Shown here piece after piece: positions 29,401-38,100 of a stretch of DNA of 64,000 nucleotides. The notes under the pieces were generated by a model. That model ran no database searches. It was not told where the DNA came from and saw nothing but the letters and a program-made list of their open reading frames with translations. Positions within the stretch are counted from its first letter, which is position 1; each line of letters opens with the position of its first letter. The position numbers and the translations under genes were made by a program. Source of the DNA: Streptomyces candidus (lineage in GTDB: Bacteria; Actinomycetota; Actinomycetes; Streptomycetales; Streptomycetaceae); NCBI RefSeq assembly GCF_014207445.1, contig NZ_JACHEM010000007.1, positions 285,233-349,232 on the forward strand, read 5' to 3'.

Positions 29401-29665
29401 GCTGAACAGCGCCAGGCTCTCCGCGATGGCGCACTGGTTCATGGCGATGACCGACATCGAGACGGTGCCTTCGACGGCGCCGACGATGCTCGTGCGGTGC
29501 ACGCGGTCGCACGACGGCTTCCTGTTCGACACCGCGGGCGTACCCGCGGACGACATCTGTGAGATCGACGCCGACCACCTGTCCCTCGCCAAGGAACACT
29601 CCGCGCTGACGGCGCGGACCATCGAGGAGTGGCTCGGCGGCCTGCCCGCCACCACGGAGGCGTGA
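23498..29665 (+). CDS. nysK: Polyene macrolide type I PKS, final module 18 with thioesterase, NysK-like
   Basis: A protein of 2,055 residues, about the size of NysK/AmphK. I start at the ATG at 23498, with a GAGGAAGG ribosome site 11 bp upstream. An in-frame ATG at 23468 overlaps that site and is less likely. The N-terminus ([18 protein letters not shown]) is a DEBS3-type docking coiled coil matching the tail of the NysJ-like protein. Domains by residue: KS 34-455 (Cys 203), AT 551-890 (Ser 641, HAFH, malonyl), DH 910-1178, KR 1403-1640, ACP near 1715, TE 1785-2050. The TE has GHSTGG with Ser 1909, Asp 1937 in VLLDTAS and His 2027 in DADHLSL, a complete triad. It should release and cyclise the finished chain. 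A strong hairpin follows 4 bp after the stop. Confidence 0.95.
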   Translation: MPDEKKLVEYLKWVTTDLHQTRQRLQEAESGRHEPVAIVGMGCRFPGGVRSPEDFWELLSSGRSAISGFPDDRGWDLAALAGDGEGRSATQEGGFLHEAPHFDPAFFGISPREALAMDPQQRLLLEVSWEAIERSGIDPNTLRGSRTGVFVGTNSQDYTHLVLASRDDMGGYAGNGLAASVLSGRLSFVLGLEGPAVTLDTACSSSLVTLHLAAQAVRNGECSLALAGGATVMATSSSFVGFSVQGGLAADGRCKAFSDSADGTAWSEGAGMLLVERLSDARRNGHPVLAVLRGSAVNQDGASNGLSAPNGPSQQRVIRQALAGAGLSPADVDAVEAHGTGTTLGDPIEAGALLATYGQDREEQRPLWLGTVKSNIGHTQAAAGVAGVMKMVLALREGVLPRTLHVDAPSSHVDWEAGDVRLLTEPVPWPQGERVRRAGVSSFGISGTNAHVLLEQAPPAEEADEPAPAPGLAPTTVPWPVSGRDEAALDAQLARVRALADVPGRDPLDVGFSLATTRSTFEHRAVLLAAAGEGGALVEAARGVPGKGAVAVLFSGQGAQRLGMGRELYARFPVFAEALDEVLARLDKELDRPLREVMWGTDPEALNDTGFAQPALFAVGAALYRLVASWGVRPDFLAGHSVGEITAAHLAGVFSLEDACRLVCARARLMRELPAGGAMVAVRATEAEVLPLLTDGVSIAAVNGPDAVVVSGEEAAVLRLADRLALQGRKTTRLAVSHAFHSPLMEPMLDAFRAVAESLTYGEPSVPVVSNLTGEVATAGELADPGYWVRHVREAVRFGDGVRTLAGRGVGTFLELGPDAVLSALVPESVQDPAVAALPVLRKDTSEETSAVTALAALFTRGVAVDWAALFAGTGARRVELPTYAFQRRRYWPTLRAATGDASGLGLIAAGHPLLGAAVTIADSDEILLTGRLSAQSHPWLADHRVDGRIVLPGTALAELAVRAGDQAGQDRVEELTLLAPLAPPEHGALTVQVRVGAPDETGRRALTVHSRPAEEDTEPWTAHARGVLATAGPADEPGGLDTADWPPSGAEPVGTDALYERLSGAGLDYGPVFGGLSGVWRRDGEIFAEAALPTPAEDAGAYGIHPALLDAAIRAAGCLDPDALAAPVVPLSWSGLTLHATAASALRVRITATGPGEVTLTAADATGAPVLSVDTLTLGAPGGQRPAATPSAGGTDKGAFLALDWMPVATPEATTGTRWAVVGDDELDLGYAMHRADETVSAYAESLTGAVGDSGVAPDVFLVPVVGDPQVPGPEAVRALTARVLGLLQEWLDEPRLAGARLVFVTRGAVAVDGEEIRDVAAAAVWGLVRSAQTENPGSFLLVDMDDAFRSVGVLPGLLTLDEQQLVVRDHTIRAGRLTRLPDTEQTPETRGAARAWDPEGTVLITGGTGGLGGELARHLASGHGVRRLLLASRSGPQAPGASELVASLAELGAEATVVSCDLADRAAVSALLAGVDAAHPLTAVVHTAGVLGDAMTGSLTPELMERVLRPKVDAAWHLHEATRELDLAGFVLYSSVSGVLGGPGQGNYAAANAYLDALAQHRRDQDLPAVSLAWGPWGRGSGMTSHVSATDLERMARGGMPPLAVDQGLALFDAALLRDRATVVPTRINVAGLREQQALPALWRELVPRARRSAAAADRSPVTLRERLRHLKPAEQERLLVELVVGYSAALLGHPDSSGVDPERGFLELGFDSLVSVGLRNQLGEALGLRLPSSVVFDHATPVKLARMLHGELAGQLAPGAPSGGPTSAAAGRSPDTDETLEGLFYGAVKAGKMVQGMRMLKAVADTRPSFESPADLEELSLPVVLAEGPSTPRLVFVSAPGATGGVHQYARIAAHFRGKRHVSALPLMGFAPGELLPATSEAAARIVAESALHASDGEPFVLVGHSTGGSLAYLAAGVLEETWGVKPEGIVLLDTASIRYQPGEGKDLDRTTRYYLADIDSPSVTLNSARLSAMAHWFMAMTDIETVPSTAPTMLVRCTRSHDGFLFDTAGVPADDICEIDADHLSLAKEHSALTARTIEEWLGGLPATTEA
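23597..29660 (+). other. PKS module 18 and thioesterase: KS-AT(malonyl)-DH(doubtful)-KR-ACP-TE
   Basis: The DH keeps its His motif ([10 protein letters not shown], His residue 944) and LDYGPVF. The Asp motif reads LLDAAIRA (Asp 1111), where every apparently functional DH in this window has LLDxxxH; the residue four after Asp is Arg (1115). In nystatin the C3 hydroxyl survives, so a silent DH is expected, and this substitution is a plausible cause. KR has TGGTGGLG near 27720, LGD and GNYAAAN, so it looks active. ACP Ser is at 28640-28642. The TE Ser codon is 29222-29224. DH inactivity is inference. Confidence 0.85.
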
Positions 29666-29669
29666 CCGT

Positions 29670-29708
29670 CCGGGGGCGGGCGGCGGGGACCCCGCCGCCC
29701 GCCCCCGG
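29670..29708 (+). terminator. Perfect 19-bp inverted repeat after the NysK-like gene
   Basis: Arms 29670-29688 and 29690-29708 are exact reverse complements around a single A at 29689. In practice the central bases would form a small loop. The hairpin is entirely G+C and lies 4 bp past the stop codon, with no T-run after it. Streptomyces terminators often lack a T-run. It probably ends or reduces transcription from the nysI-J-K operon before the P450 gene 66 bp further on. The rest of the 108-bp gap shows only the P450 ribosome site. Confidence 0.75.
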
Positions 29709-29773
29709 CGCCCCCGTCCGCGCGTCCGGGGCCGACCCGCACACCCGTACCACCGTTCAGAGGAGACCCCCCC

Positions 29774-30958
29774 ATGACCACGTCCCAGGAGCTGCCGTCC
29801 CTCAAGGGAGCGCAGCCCACCGTCCTGCGGCTGAGCCCCCTGCTGCGCGAGCTCCAGACCAGCGGCGCCGTCTGCCGGGTGCGCACCCCCGCCGGCGACG
29901 AGGGATGGCTGGTGACACGCCACGCCGAACTCAAGGAGCTGCTCCGCGACGAGCGGCTGGCCCGCGCGCACCCCGACCCGGCGAACGCCCCGCGCTATGT
30001 CCACAACCCGTTCCTGGACATGCTCGTCAGCGACGACGCCGAAGTGGCGCGCAAGCTGCACAGCGAGACCCGCGCCATGCTCACCCCGAACTTCTCCGCG
30101 CGGCGCGTGCTCAACATGAGGCCGAAGGTCGAGGCCATCGCCGAAACCGTGCTGGAGAGCTTCATCGCGCAGGGGCCGCCGGCGGATCTGCAGAGCGGCT
30201 TCTCGATGCCGTTCTCGCTGGCCGTGCTCGGTGAACTCATCGGTGTGCCCGCCGAGGACCGTGAGCTGCTCGCCCGCCTGCTCTCGCAGATGGGCGGGCT
30301 GGACGACCCGGACACCGTCCAGGACGGGCAGCAGGACCTCTTCGGCTACCTGGTGGAGCTGGCGGGCCGCAGGAGGGCCGACCCCGGCGACGACGTGATC
30401 TCACGGCTGTGCGTGAAGGAGCCCTCGGACGCGCGCATCGGGCCCGTCGCGGCCGGGGTGCTGTTCGCCGGACTCGAGGCCGTCGCCAGCCACATCGACC
30501 TCGGCGTGATGCTGTTCGGCATCCACCCCGATCAGCTCGCGGCGGCCATGGCGGACCCGAAGGTGATGGCGGGCGCCGTGGAGGAGATCCTGCGGTCGGC
30601 GAAGGCCGGCGGCTCGGTCCTGCCGCGCTACGCCACCGAGGACGTCGAGATCGGTGGCGTCACCATCCGCTTCGGGGAGCTGGTGCTGCTCGACTTCACC
30701 CTCTCCAACTTCGACACCCGGGTCTTCGACGATCCCGAGTTGTTCGACATCACCCGCTCGCCCAACGCCCACCTGACGTTCGGTCACGGGATGTGGCACT
30801 GCATCGGCGCCCCGCTGGCGCGCATGCAGCTCCGGACGGCGTACACCCTGCTCTTCACCCGCCTGCCCGGGCTGCGGCTCGCGCGTCCCGTCGAGGAGCT
30901 TCAGGTACTCGGCGGGAGGCTCTCGGCGGGGATCACCGAGGTGCCGGTCACCTGGTAG
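29774..30958 (+). CDS. nysL: Cytochrome P450, polyene macrolactone hydroxylase, NysL-like
   Basis: A 394-residue cytosolic bacterial P450. The ATG at 29774 follows AGGAG by about 8 bp. The haem-binding loop [10 protein letters not shown] has the ligand Cys at residue 343. The K-helix ExxR is EEILR. The I-helix reads [10 protein letters not shown]: the acid (Glu235) is kept, but the usual oxygen-activating Thr is Ala236, as in P450eryF (Ala245 there). Also unusual is Trp-His before the Cys, where most relatives have His-x. By position after the TE gene it matches NysL/AmphL, which hydroxylate the polyol part of the ring (C10 in nystatin, C8 in amphotericin). The M15 domain set here is nystatin-like, so C10 is my guess for the site. 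Electrons may come from the ferredoxin encoded convergently 21 bp away. The hairpin upstream suggests it may have its own promoter, though I could not identify one. Confidence 0.87.
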   Translation: MTTSQELPSLKGAQPTVLRLSPLLRELQTSGAVCRVRTPAGDEGWLVTRHAELKELLRDERLARAHPDPANAPRYVHNPFLDMLVSDDAEVARKLHSETRAMLTPNFSARRVLNMRPKVEAIAETVLESFIAQGPPADLQSGFSMPFSLAVLGELIGVPAEDRELLARLLSQMGGLDDPDTVQDGQQDLFGYLVELAGRRRADPGDDVISRLCVKEPSDARIGPVAAGVLFAGLEAVASHIDLGVMLFGIHPDQLAAAMADPKVMAGAVEEILRSAKAGGSVLPRYATEDVEIGGVTIRFGELVLLDFTLSNFDTRVFDDPELFDITRSPNAHLTFGHGMWHCIGAPLARMQLRTAYTLLFTRLPGLRLARPVEELQVLGGRLSAGITEVPVTW

Positions 30959-30959
30959 T

Positions 30960-30973
30960 GCCCCAGCAGGGGC
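30960..30973. terminator. Small hairpin between convergent P450 and ferredoxin genes
   Basis: GCCCC-AGCA-GGGGC, a 5-bp stem with a 4-nt loop, fills most of the 21 bp between the two convergent stop codons. It could act in both directions, but it is short and has no T-run, so it is only a candidate. Confidence 0.3.
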
Positions 30974-30979
30974 GACCGG

Positions 30980-31174
30980 TCAGCTCTCGCCCACGGTGAT
31001 CGCCTGGGACGGGCAGATCACGCCGGCCTGCCGCGCCGCCTCCCGGGCCGGCTCGTCCGCCGGCTCGGCCAGGACCATGACGATCCCCAGATCGTCCTGG
31101 TCGAAGACGTCGGGAGCCGACAGGACGCACTGTCCGGCCCCCACACAGCGATCGGTGTCCACACTGATGCGCAC
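30980..31174 (-). CDS. nysM: Ferredoxin, 3Fe-4S type, P450 partner, NysM-like
   Basis: A 64-residue soluble ferredoxin. It starts at GTG (31174), with a GGAGGA ribosome site 7 bp upstream; an overlapping ATG at 31181 is in another frame. Cluster ligands are Cys10 and Cys16 (CVGAGQC) and Cys54 (ICPSQAI). Gly13 sits where a fourth Cys would be in a 4Fe protein, which is the pattern of Streptomyces P450 ferredoxins. The sequence is acidic, as expected for docking to a P450. In nystatin and amphotericin clusters the same gene lies between the two P450 genes and is thought to serve NysN/AmphN. Here it is last in the minus-strand group, 86 bp after the NysN-like stop, with a strong hairpin in the gap. 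No ferredoxin reductase gene is visible; a housekeeping one would be needed. Confidence 0.92.
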   Translation of the reverse strand: MRISVDTDRCVGAGQCVLSAPDVFDQDDLGIVMVLAEPADEPAREAARQAGVICPSQAITVGES

Positions 31175-31208
31175 TGTTCATTCCTCCGTCGGTTGAGACT
31201 GCGGTCGT

Positions 31209-31239
31209 GCCGGGGCCGCCCGTCGTGGGCGGCCCCGGC
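31209..31239 (-). terminator. 13-bp perfect hairpin between NysN-like and ferredoxin genes
   Basis: Arms 31209-31221 and 31227-31239 are exact reverse complements with a 5-nt loop. It begins 21 bp after the NysN-like stop in the direction of transcription and ends about 34 bp before the ferredoxin start. There is no T-run. It may be a partial terminator, a processing site or an mRNA stabiliser that sets ferredoxin levels relative to the P450. Confidence 0.6.
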
Positions 31240-31260
31240 GTCTGGTGTGCGGTGGCGCGG

Positions 31261-32436
31261 CTACCAGCGGACGGGCAGGGAGTGCAGCCCGTACAGCACC
31301 CCGTCGTACTTGATCGGCAGGTCCGTCACCGGAACGGCCAGCTCCAGCGTGGGGATCCGCTCGAACAGCGTCCGGTAGGCGATGTCCATCTCCACCCTGA
31401 CCAGATTCTGGCCCAGGCACTGGTGCACCCCGTAGCCGAACGCCACGTGCGAGCGGGCGGAGCGGCCGGGGTCGAACTCGTCGGGGCGCTCGAAGACGGT
31501 CCCGTCGTGGTTGGCGGCGGCGACCAGCGGGATGATGCCCTCGCCGGCCCGGATGAGCTGCCCGCCGATCTCGACGTCCTCCACGGCCACCCGGAAGGCG
31601 ACCAGGTCGGCCACCGAGTAGTAGCGCAGGAGCTCCTCGACGGCCCGCTCGTCGCCGATCCACTGCGGGTGGGACAGCAGGGTGACCACCCCGAGCCCGA
31701 TGTTGTTCGCCGTCGTCTCGTGCCCGGCGATCAGCAGCAGCATCGACACGCCGGACAGTTCCTGCTTGCCTAGCGTCCCGTCGGCCAGCAGCCGGCTGAT
31801 CAGGTCGTCGCCCGGCCGCTTCTGTTTGATGACGATCAGCCGGTTGAGGTAGCGCAGCAGTGCCTTGGAGGCCGCCTGCCGCTGCTCGTCCGTCGAGGTG
31901 AGCGTGACCAGGACCCGGGTCCTGGTCTCGAAGAAGTCCCGGTCGGCGTGGGGCACGCCGAGCAGTGTGGAGATCACCAGGGACGGCACGGACAGCGCGA
32001 AGTCCGCGATCAGATCAGCGGTGTTGCCCGCCGCGAGCATCGCGTCGATGCGCTCGTCCACGATCTGCTGGATGGCCGGACGCATCTCCCTGACCTTGCG
32101 GACGGTGAACTCGGGAATCAGCGTCTTGCGAAACCGCCCGTGCTCCGGCGGGTCCAGGGCCACGAACCAGCCGGGCACCTCGTCCTGGGACGGCACACCG
32201 CCGGTCTTCGCGGCGCGGGGGAAGCCGGGGTGCGAGGGGTTGGAGCTGATCCGCGGATCGGTGAGCACCTCGCGGACGTCCTCGTGCCGGGTCACCAGCC
32301 ACACGTGCTCACCGGAGGGAAGGGTGGTGCTCACCAGCCCTTGCTGCTCACGGAATTGCAGATACTGGGGCGGTGGGAAGGACTGGCCGGGCTGCCGCAG
32401 CGGGAAGGCGACCGGACACTTGTCGACAGTTGTCAT
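31261..32436 (-). CDS. nysN: Cytochrome P450 (CYP105-like), exocyclic methyl oxidase, NysN-like
   Basis: A 391-residue P450. I start at the ATG at 32436 (MTTVDKCPVAFPL), a normal CYP105-type N-terminus; the in-frame extension to 32517 would run back into the aminotransferase gene. The haem loop is FGYGVHQCLGQNL with Cys340. The I-helix AGHETTAN has the standard acid-alcohol pair, and ExxR appears as EELLR. In nystatin and amphotericin the counterpart oxidises the C16 methyl branch through alcohol and aldehyde to the carboxyl group. The methylmalonyl module that would provide that methyl (M11) lies outside this window, so the substrate is inferred from synteny. The gene begins 31 bp after the aminotransferase stop and is probably in the same operon. 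It likely draws electrons from the downstream ferredoxin. Confidence 0.92.
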   Translation of the reverse strand: MTTVDKCPVAFPLRQPGQSFPPPQYLQFREQQGLVSTTLPSGEHVWLVTRHEDVREVLTDPRISSNPSHPGFPRAAKTGGVPSQDEVPGWFVALDPPEHGRFRKTLIPEFTVRKVREMRPAIQQIVDERIDAMLAAGNTADLIADFALSVPSLVISTLLGVPHADRDFFETRTRVLVTLTSTDEQRQAASKALLRYLNRLIVIKQKRPGDDLISRLLADGTLGKQELSGVSMLLLIAGHETTANNIGLGVVTLLSHPQWIGDERAVEELLRYYSVADLVAFRVAVEDVEIGGQLIRAGEGIIPLVAAANHDGTVFERPDEFDPGRSARSHVAFGYGVHQCLGQNLVRVEMDIAYRTLFERIPTLELAVPVTDLPIKYDGVLYGLHSLPVRW

Positions 32437-32467
32437 CTTCTCAATTTCCCTGGGAGCCGGACACGCC

Positions 32468-33523
32468 TCACGCGGCGTAGAACTTGCGGACCTTCCCGAC
32501 GATGAACTCCTGGTCATCCTCGGTCAGTCCGGTGTGGGTCGGCAGGTAGAAGCCGTCCTCGCTGAAGCGGCTCGCGTTGAGCGAGGGCCAGACGGGGTCG
32601 AGATAGCCGGGCTGGCGGCTCATCGGCTTGAAGAACAGCCGCGTCTCGACGCCCTCGTCCCTGAGGAAGTCCATCAGCTCGTCGCGGCGTTCGGCGCGCA
32701 GGTCGTACATCCACAGCACATCGCGCGGCGGCATCAGGGTGATCCCGTCGATACCGCTCAGGCCCTCGTCGTAACGGCGCTCTATCTCCCGGCGGGCGGC
32801 CAGGATGGAGTCGAGCTGCTCGGTCTGCGCCAGCGCGACGGCCGCCTGCATGCTCGTCATACGGAAGTTGTAGGCCAGCTTCTTGTGCAGGAAGCTGTGG
32901 TCCTTGGTGAAGGCCATCGCCCGCAGATGAGCCATCTGTTCGGCGAGATAGGGGTCGTCGGTGAGACAGATCCCGCCCTCCCCAGCGGTGATGATCTTGT
33001 TGGCGAAGAGCGAGAAGCAGGCGATGTCGGCGACCGGCCGCACGCCGTGCGCCTCGGCGGAGTCCTCCACCACGCGCAGGCCGTACTGATGCGCCAGATC
33101 CATGATCGGGTCCATGTCGCACCGGCGGCCGTAGACGTGCACCGGCATGATTGCCCTGGTGCGGGGAGTGATCTTCTCCTCGATGCGTGAGACATCGATG
33201 TTGAGGTCGTCCCCGCAGTCCACGAAGACGGGGGTGGCGCCCGTGTAGGACACCGCCCAGGCCGAGGCGATCATCGTGAACTCGGGGACGATGACCTCGT
33301 CGCCGGGGCCGACCCCGAGCGCGCGCAGCGCCAGGGTCAGCGCCGTCGTCCCGGAGGAGCACGCGACGCCGTGCGTGCTCCCGTTGTATGCGGCGAACGC
33401 GGTCTCGAACTTCTTGACGTACGGTCCCTGCGAAGAGATCCAGCCGCCGCTGACGGCGTCCGTCACGTATTCGAGTTCACGCCCGCCGAGCCAGGGCTTG
33501 GACACGGGCTGTGCGTATGACAT
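32468..33523 (-). CDS. nysDII: PLP-dependent sugar aminotransferase (DegT/DnrJ/EryC1 family), NysDII-like
   Basis: 351 residues, the usual length for this family. The ATG at 33523 has GAGGGA about 5 bp upstream. Recognisable parts: ACSSGTTALTLALRALG (PLP phosphate region), GPGDEVIVPEFTMIAS, VVEDSAEAHG with Asp154 contacting the pyridine nitrogen, and FANKIITAGEGG with Lys176 as the Schiff-base lysine. The sequence resembles perosamine synthases more than DesV/TylB types. NysDII and AmphDII are of this kind and aminate the 3-keto sugar to give GDP-mycosamine. Mycosamine is the likeliest product here, but perosamine cannot be excluded from sequence alone. It lies 12 bp after the glycosyltransferase stop, so the two are translated from one transcript. 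The GDP-mannose dehydratase (NysDIII) that should supply the substrate is not in the window. Confidence 0.92.
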   Translation of the reverse strand: MSYAQPVSKPWLGGRELEYVTDAVSGGWISSQGPYVKKFETAFAAYNGSTHGVACSSGTTALTLALRALGVGPGDEVIVPEFTMIASAWAVSYTGATPVFVDCGDDLNIDVSRIEEKITPRTRAIMPVHVYGRRCDMDPIMDLAHQYGLRVVEDSAEAHGVRPVADIACFSLFANKIITAGEGGICLTDDPYLAEQMAHLRAMAFTKDHSFLHKKLAYNFRMTSMQAAVALAQTEQLDSILAARREIERRYDEGLSGIDGITLMPPRDVLWMYDLRAERRDELMDFLRDEGVETRLFFKPMSRQPGYLDPVWPSLNASRFSEDGFYLPTHTGLTEDDQEFIVGKVRKFYAA

Positions 33524-33535
33524 CGGATCCCTCGA

Positions 33536-34939
33536 TCAGTCGTTGGCGAGAGCGGGTTCGGACAGGGCGGGAAGGCCGAGCAGGAGATCCGCGGCGGCGG
33601 CCCGGCCGCCCGCGGCCCGCAGCAGCTTCGAGAAGTGCTCGGCACGCTCACGGAACGCGCTGTCCGTGAGCACCCGGGTGATCTTGTCGACGACGTCGTC
33701 GGCGTCGACGGTCTGCGGGTGGTCGAGGGTCAGGCTGACCCCGAAGTCCTGGCCCCGCACCGCCTGGTCGTCGCAGTCGACCCACAGCGGACGCACCACC
33801 AGCGGCTTACCGAAGTACAGGCCCTCGTGATAGCCGTTGCCGCCCGCGTGGGTGAAGAAGACCTCGACCTTCGGATGGGCCAGCACATCGAGCTGGGAGG
33901 GGACCCAGTTCTCGATCCGCAGATTGTCCGGCAGCTCCTCGCGCGGCGGCAGCAACTCCTGCTGCTCCTTGGGGAGTTTCCACAGGACGGAGTGTCCGTC
34001 CGCCAGCCGCCGCGCCACGTCCACCAGCGCGCCGACCTGCTCGCGCGTCAGCCGGGTGATCGTGCCGAAGCCCATGTAGACCACGGACTGCTGGGCGTCG
34101 AGCCAGTCGGAGAGACCGTCGTCGTCCGGAGCCTGCGGCAGCGGCGGCACCATGGCGCCGACCAGCCGCATCTTGTCCGGCACCGGGAAGGGGTAGTCCA
34201 GCTCGGGCACCGAGTAGCACAGCACCATCTCGGAGTGGTCGATCCGCGCCATCATCTGGCGTGCCTCGGGCGAGATCCCCAGCTCCTTGCGGATCCGGTT
34301 GTCCTCCTCGACCACCTTGCGCATCGACGAGGTCATGAACATCCCCAGCGTCCGCAGCCTGAACAGCTGGTTCTCCACCCGCTGCGCGAACGTCATGTCC
34401 AGCGGCAGCCCGGAGTGCGGCACCGGGAAGCCGCCCGGTGTGTACGACTTGGCGAACGGAACGTGCGATGTCAGGACATTGCTCGGCACGAACGGGACGC
34501 CGAGCACAAAGGGAATGCCCTTCGTGATGGCCAGCTCGTATCCGAACTGGCACATGGACTCGATGACCATCAGCGCGGGCCGCACCTCGTCGACAATGGC
34601 TTCGAGGCGCTTGTACTTCTCCACCCGGGACGCCGGTTCGAAGGAGTGCTTGATGACCGCGCGGTGCGCCTTGAACCGCGAGCGCTGCGTCACCTCGCGG
34701 TAGGTCTCGTCGTCCCAGGTGACGGCCGACATCTGCGGCACCACCTCACCGAGCGAAGCGAATTCCACGGGCGTTTTCACCGTGGCCGCGGCGATATCGG
34801 AGCGGCCTTTTTCGTCGGTCGCGAACCACAGATCCTCCACACCGCGGCGGGACAATTCCTCCGCGAGTACGAGCAACGGGTTCAGAAGACCGCTTTCGGC
34901 ATAGCTGACGAACAGGATAGGCCGCCGAATCGAGCCCAT
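33536..34939 (-). CDS. nysDI: Polyene glycosyltransferase (GT-B fold), NysDI-like
   Basis: 467 residues from the ATG at 34939, chosen because GGAGGG sits 8 bp upstream and the next residues (MGSIRRPILFVSYAESGLL) are the usual opening of a GT-B enzyme. A longer in-frame start at 34993 would remove the ribosome site. The acceptor half is N-terminal. The C-terminal nucleotide-sugar half has NWVPSQLDVLAHP, then FFTHAGGNGYHEGLYFGKP with the HAGGNG loop, then PLWVDCDDQAVR. It has no signal peptide, so it is cytosolic. By position it matches NysDI/AmphDI, which transfer mycosamine from GDP-mycosamine to the C19 hydroxyl of the macrolactone. It is the first gene of the minus-strand group and shares a divergent promoter region with the NysA-like gene. 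Confidence 0.93.
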   Translation of the reverse strand: MGSIRRPILFVSYAESGLLNPLLVLAEELSRRGVEDLWFATDEKGRSDIAAATVKTPVEFASLGEVVPQMSAVTWDDETYREVTQRSRFKAHRAVIKHSFEPASRVEKYKRLEAIVDEVRPALMVIESMCQFGYELAITKGIPFVLGVPFVPSNVLTSHVPFAKSYTPGGFPVPHSGLPLDMTFAQRVENQLFRLRTLGMFMTSSMRKVVEEDNRIRKELGISPEARQMMARIDHSEMVLCYSVPELDYPFPVPDKMRLVGAMVPPLPQAPDDDGLSDWLDAQQSVVYMGFGTITRLTREQVGALVDVARRLADGHSVLWKLPKEQQELLPPREELPDNLRIENWVPSQLDVLAHPKVEVFFTHAGGNGYHEGLYFGKPLVVRPLWVDCDDQAVRGQDFGVSLTLDHPQTVDADDVVDKITRVLTDSAFRERAEHFSKLLRAAGGRAAAADLLLGLPALSEPALAND

Positions 34940-35184
34940 GGACAACACCCTCCGGAAGTGGCAGCCCCAACGGCAGGCGCCACAGGTATCCACACGGCCG
35001 GTCGCCGGGTGGCCGCGCCGCGCGTTGAAGCGGAGCAGTTACTTGGTCTCACACCACGTTCCGGAGAATCCCTAGTCTTCCGTGCGGAGTCCTTGAATTC
35101 CTTAGGGAAAAGTACAGCGTTCACGCCCCTACGATCCGGAACACAGAGGTGTCCGGGCCCGACTTCCTAGGGGTGTGCAACGTC
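34940..35184. promoter_or_regulatory. Divergent promoter region between nysDI-like and nysA-like genes
   Basis: 245 bp with no gene, noticeably less GC-rich in its right half (about 35030-35130) than the coding DNA around it. This is the only sizeable non-coding stretch in the window. It must drive the glycosyltransferase group leftward and the loading PKS group rightward. I see no convincing -35/-10 pair. It does contain a TCCCTAG (35069-35075) and a CTTAGGGA (35101-35108) facing each other, and a TTGAAT near 35093. Confidence 0.75.
35060..35075 (+). promoter_or_regulatory. Candidate PAS-LuxR (PimM/NysRIV-type) operator
   Basis: The published PimM-family operator, as I recall it, is CTVGGGAWWTCCCBAG. 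Positions 35060-35075 match 12 of 16, with the right half (AATCCCTAG) perfect. A second partial match lies at 35102-35117 (TTAGGGAAA, left half good, 11 of 16). Related regulators are known to bind upstream of nysDI/amphDI and to control polyene genes. Each match alone is weak; the location gives it weight. Confidence 0.4.
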
Positions 35185-38100
35185 ATGACGATCGGAGCCG
35201 ACGAAGACCCGGTAGTGGTCGTCGGGATGGCATGCCGCTACCCGGGGGGAGTGCGCTCCCCCGAGGAGCTGTGGGACCTGGTCCTGTCGGGCCGTGACGC
35301 GATCTCCGGCTTCCCGGCGGACCGCGGCTGGGACCTGGAGGCGCTGGCCGGTGAGGGGCCGGGCCGCAGTGTGACCCGCGAGGGCGGTTTCCTGTACGGG
35401 GCCGCCGACTTCGATGCCGGATTCTTCGGCATGTCACCGCGCGAGGCCGTCTCCACCGACCCGCAGCAGCGGCTGGTGCTGGAAACCGCCTGGGAGGCGA
35501 TCGAACGGGCGGGGATCGACCCCCACGGCCTGAACGGCAGCCCGACCGGTGTGTTCGTCGGCACCGGCGGCCAGGACTACGCCACCGTCACCCAGCGGTC
35601 CCCGGAGGACCTCGCGGGCCATGCCATGACCGGCCTGTCGCCGGCCGTCGCCTCCGGGCGGCTCGCCTACACCCTGGGCCTCGAAGGGCCCGCGGTCACC
35701 GTCGACACCGCCTCCTCCTCCTCGCTGGTCGCCCTGCACTGGGCGGCGCGCTCGCTGCGCGCGGGGGAGTGCTCGATGGCGCTGGCCGGCGGTGTCACGG
35801 TGATGTCCACCCCGGTGGGCTTCGTCGGCTACTCCCGCCAGGGCGGGCTGGCCCCCGACGGGCGCTGCAAGGCGTTCTCCGAGGACGCGGACGGCACGGC
35901 CTGGGCCGAGGGGGTCGGCGTCGTCGTCCTGGAACGGCTCTCCGGCGCACGGGCCCGCGGCCACCGGGTGCTCGCCGTCCTGCGCGGCAGCGCCACCAAC
36001 CAGGACGGTGCCTCCAACGGCCTGACCTCCCCCAGCGGCCGGTCGCAGGAGCACGTGATCCGCCAGGCACTGGCCGACGCGGGACTCCGCGCCGCCGACG
36101 TCGACATGGTCGAGGCACACGGCACCGGCACGAAGCTCGGCGACCCCATCGAGGCGCAGGCGCTGCTGGCGACGTACGGACAGGACCGCCCGCCCGGCCG
36201 ACCGCTGCGGCTGGGCTCCCTCAAGTCGAACATCGGGCACGCCCAGGCCGCGGCCGGGATCGCGGGATTCATCAAGACGGTGATGGCCCTGCGCCACGGC
36301 CTGATGCCGCGGACCCTGCATGTCGGCAGGCCCACCTCCCACGTCGACTGGACGGACGGCGCCGTCGAGCTGCTGAGCGAACAGACCCCGTGGCACCCCG
36401 TGGGACGGCCGCGGCGCGCCGGCGTGTCGTCCTTCGGCATCAGCGGCACCAACGCGCACGTCATCGTCGAGCAGGCCCCCGAGGAGACGGAGCGGCCCTC
36501 GTCCGCCCCCGTGCCCGCGGTGGTGCCCTGGGTCGTATCGGCCCGGACCGAAGCGGCGCTGGCGGACCAGCTGACCCGGCTCGGCGACTTCGTGGCCGAC
36601 GCCCCCGGCCTCACCGCCCTCGACATCGGCCATTCCCTGGCGACGGGCCGCGCCGCGCTCCGGCACCGGGCGGCCCTGCTCGCACACGGGCCGCACGGGC
36701 AGGACGTGACGGAAGTCGCCCGCGGCGAGGCCGGTGACGGCGCCGTGGCGATCCTCTTCCCCGGCCAGGGCAGCCAGCGCCTGGGCATGGGACGCGAACT
36801 CCACGCGCGCTTCCCGGTCTTCGCGCGCGCCCTGGACGCCGTGGTGGACGAACTGGACCGGCACCTCGACCGCCCGCTGCGCGACATCATGTGGGGCGAG
36901 GACCCGAAGGAGCTGGACCGTACGGGCTGGACCCAGCCCGCGCTGTTCGCCGTCGAGACGGCCCTGTTCCGCCTGGTGGAGTCCCTGGGCGTCCGCCCCG
37001 CCGTGGTGGGCGGCCACTCGGTCGGTGAGATCACCGCGGCCCATGTCGCGGGCGTCCTCCCGCTGGCCGACGCCTGCCGGCTGGTCGCCACGCGCGCCGC
37101 ACTGATGCAGGCCCTGCCCGCCGGCGGTGCGATGGTCGCCGTGCAGGCCGCCGAGGACGAGGCCCTGCCGCTGCTCGCCGGCCGCGCCGACCGGGCCTCG
37201 GTCGCCGCGGTCAACGGGCCCGCGTCCGTGGTGATCGCGGGCGAGGAGAGCGCGGTCCTGGAGATCGCCGCACACTTCGCCGACCAGGGACGCAGAACCA
37301 GCCGGCTGCCGGTGTCGCACGCCTTCCACTCGCCGCTGATGGATCCGATGCTGGCGGACTTCCGCGGCGTCATGGAGTCCCTCACCTTCCACGAGCCGAC
37401 CGTCCCGGTCGTCTCCAACCTCACCGGCGCACCGGCCGGCTCCCTGCTGTGCACCCCCGACTACTGGGTACGCCATGTGCGCGAGGCGGTGCGCTTCGCC
37501 GACGGTGTCACCGCGCTCGGCGAGGAGAACGTGGACGCCCTGCTGGAGCTTGGCCCCGGCAGCGCACTGAGCGCCATGGCCAGGGAGAGCCTCGGTGGGG
37601 CCGCCCGGTCCATGACCGTCGTCCCCACGCTGCGCAAGGACCAGCCCGAGGAGGCCGCTCTCGTCGCCGCCCTGGGCCGGCTGCACACCGCCGGGGTCCC
37701 CGTCGACTGGACGGCCTTCTTCGCGGACACCGCCGCCCGGCGGGTCGACCTGCCGACCTACGCCTTCCAGCACGAGCGCCACTGGCCCGCCCCGCCCGCG
37801 GGCGCCGGAAACCGGGGGACGGGCGCCACCGGGCACCCGCTGCTCGGCGGCACCCTGGAACTCGCCGACGGCGAGGGCCTGGTGTTCACCGGAGAACTCT
37901 GCGCCCGCACCCACCCCTGGCTCGCCCAGCACGTCGTCGCCGGACGGATCACGCTGCCGCAAACGGCCCTGCTGGAGCTGGTGGTCCGGGCCGGCGACGA
38001 GGCGGGCTGCGACCGGGTCGAGGAACTGATCCCCACCCGGCCGCTGGTCCTGGCCGAGGACCGCTCCGTACGTCTGCAAGTGCGCCTCGGTGCGGCGGAC

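Noticed and set aside
30948..31181. Minus-strand frame with an ATG at 31181 overlapping the ferredoxin
   Set aside because: It is out of frame with the Cys motifs. The GTG at 31174, with GGAGGA 7 bp before it, gives a normal 64-residue ferredoxin.
31865..33190. Plus-strand frame opposite the NysN-like P450 and aminotransferase
   Set aside because: Antisense shadow of two well-recognised genes; no ribosome site or domain supports it.
33635..35170. Plus-strand frame opposite the glycosyltransferase
   Set aside because: Antisense shadow; the minus-strand frame has clear GT-B motifs and a ribosome site.
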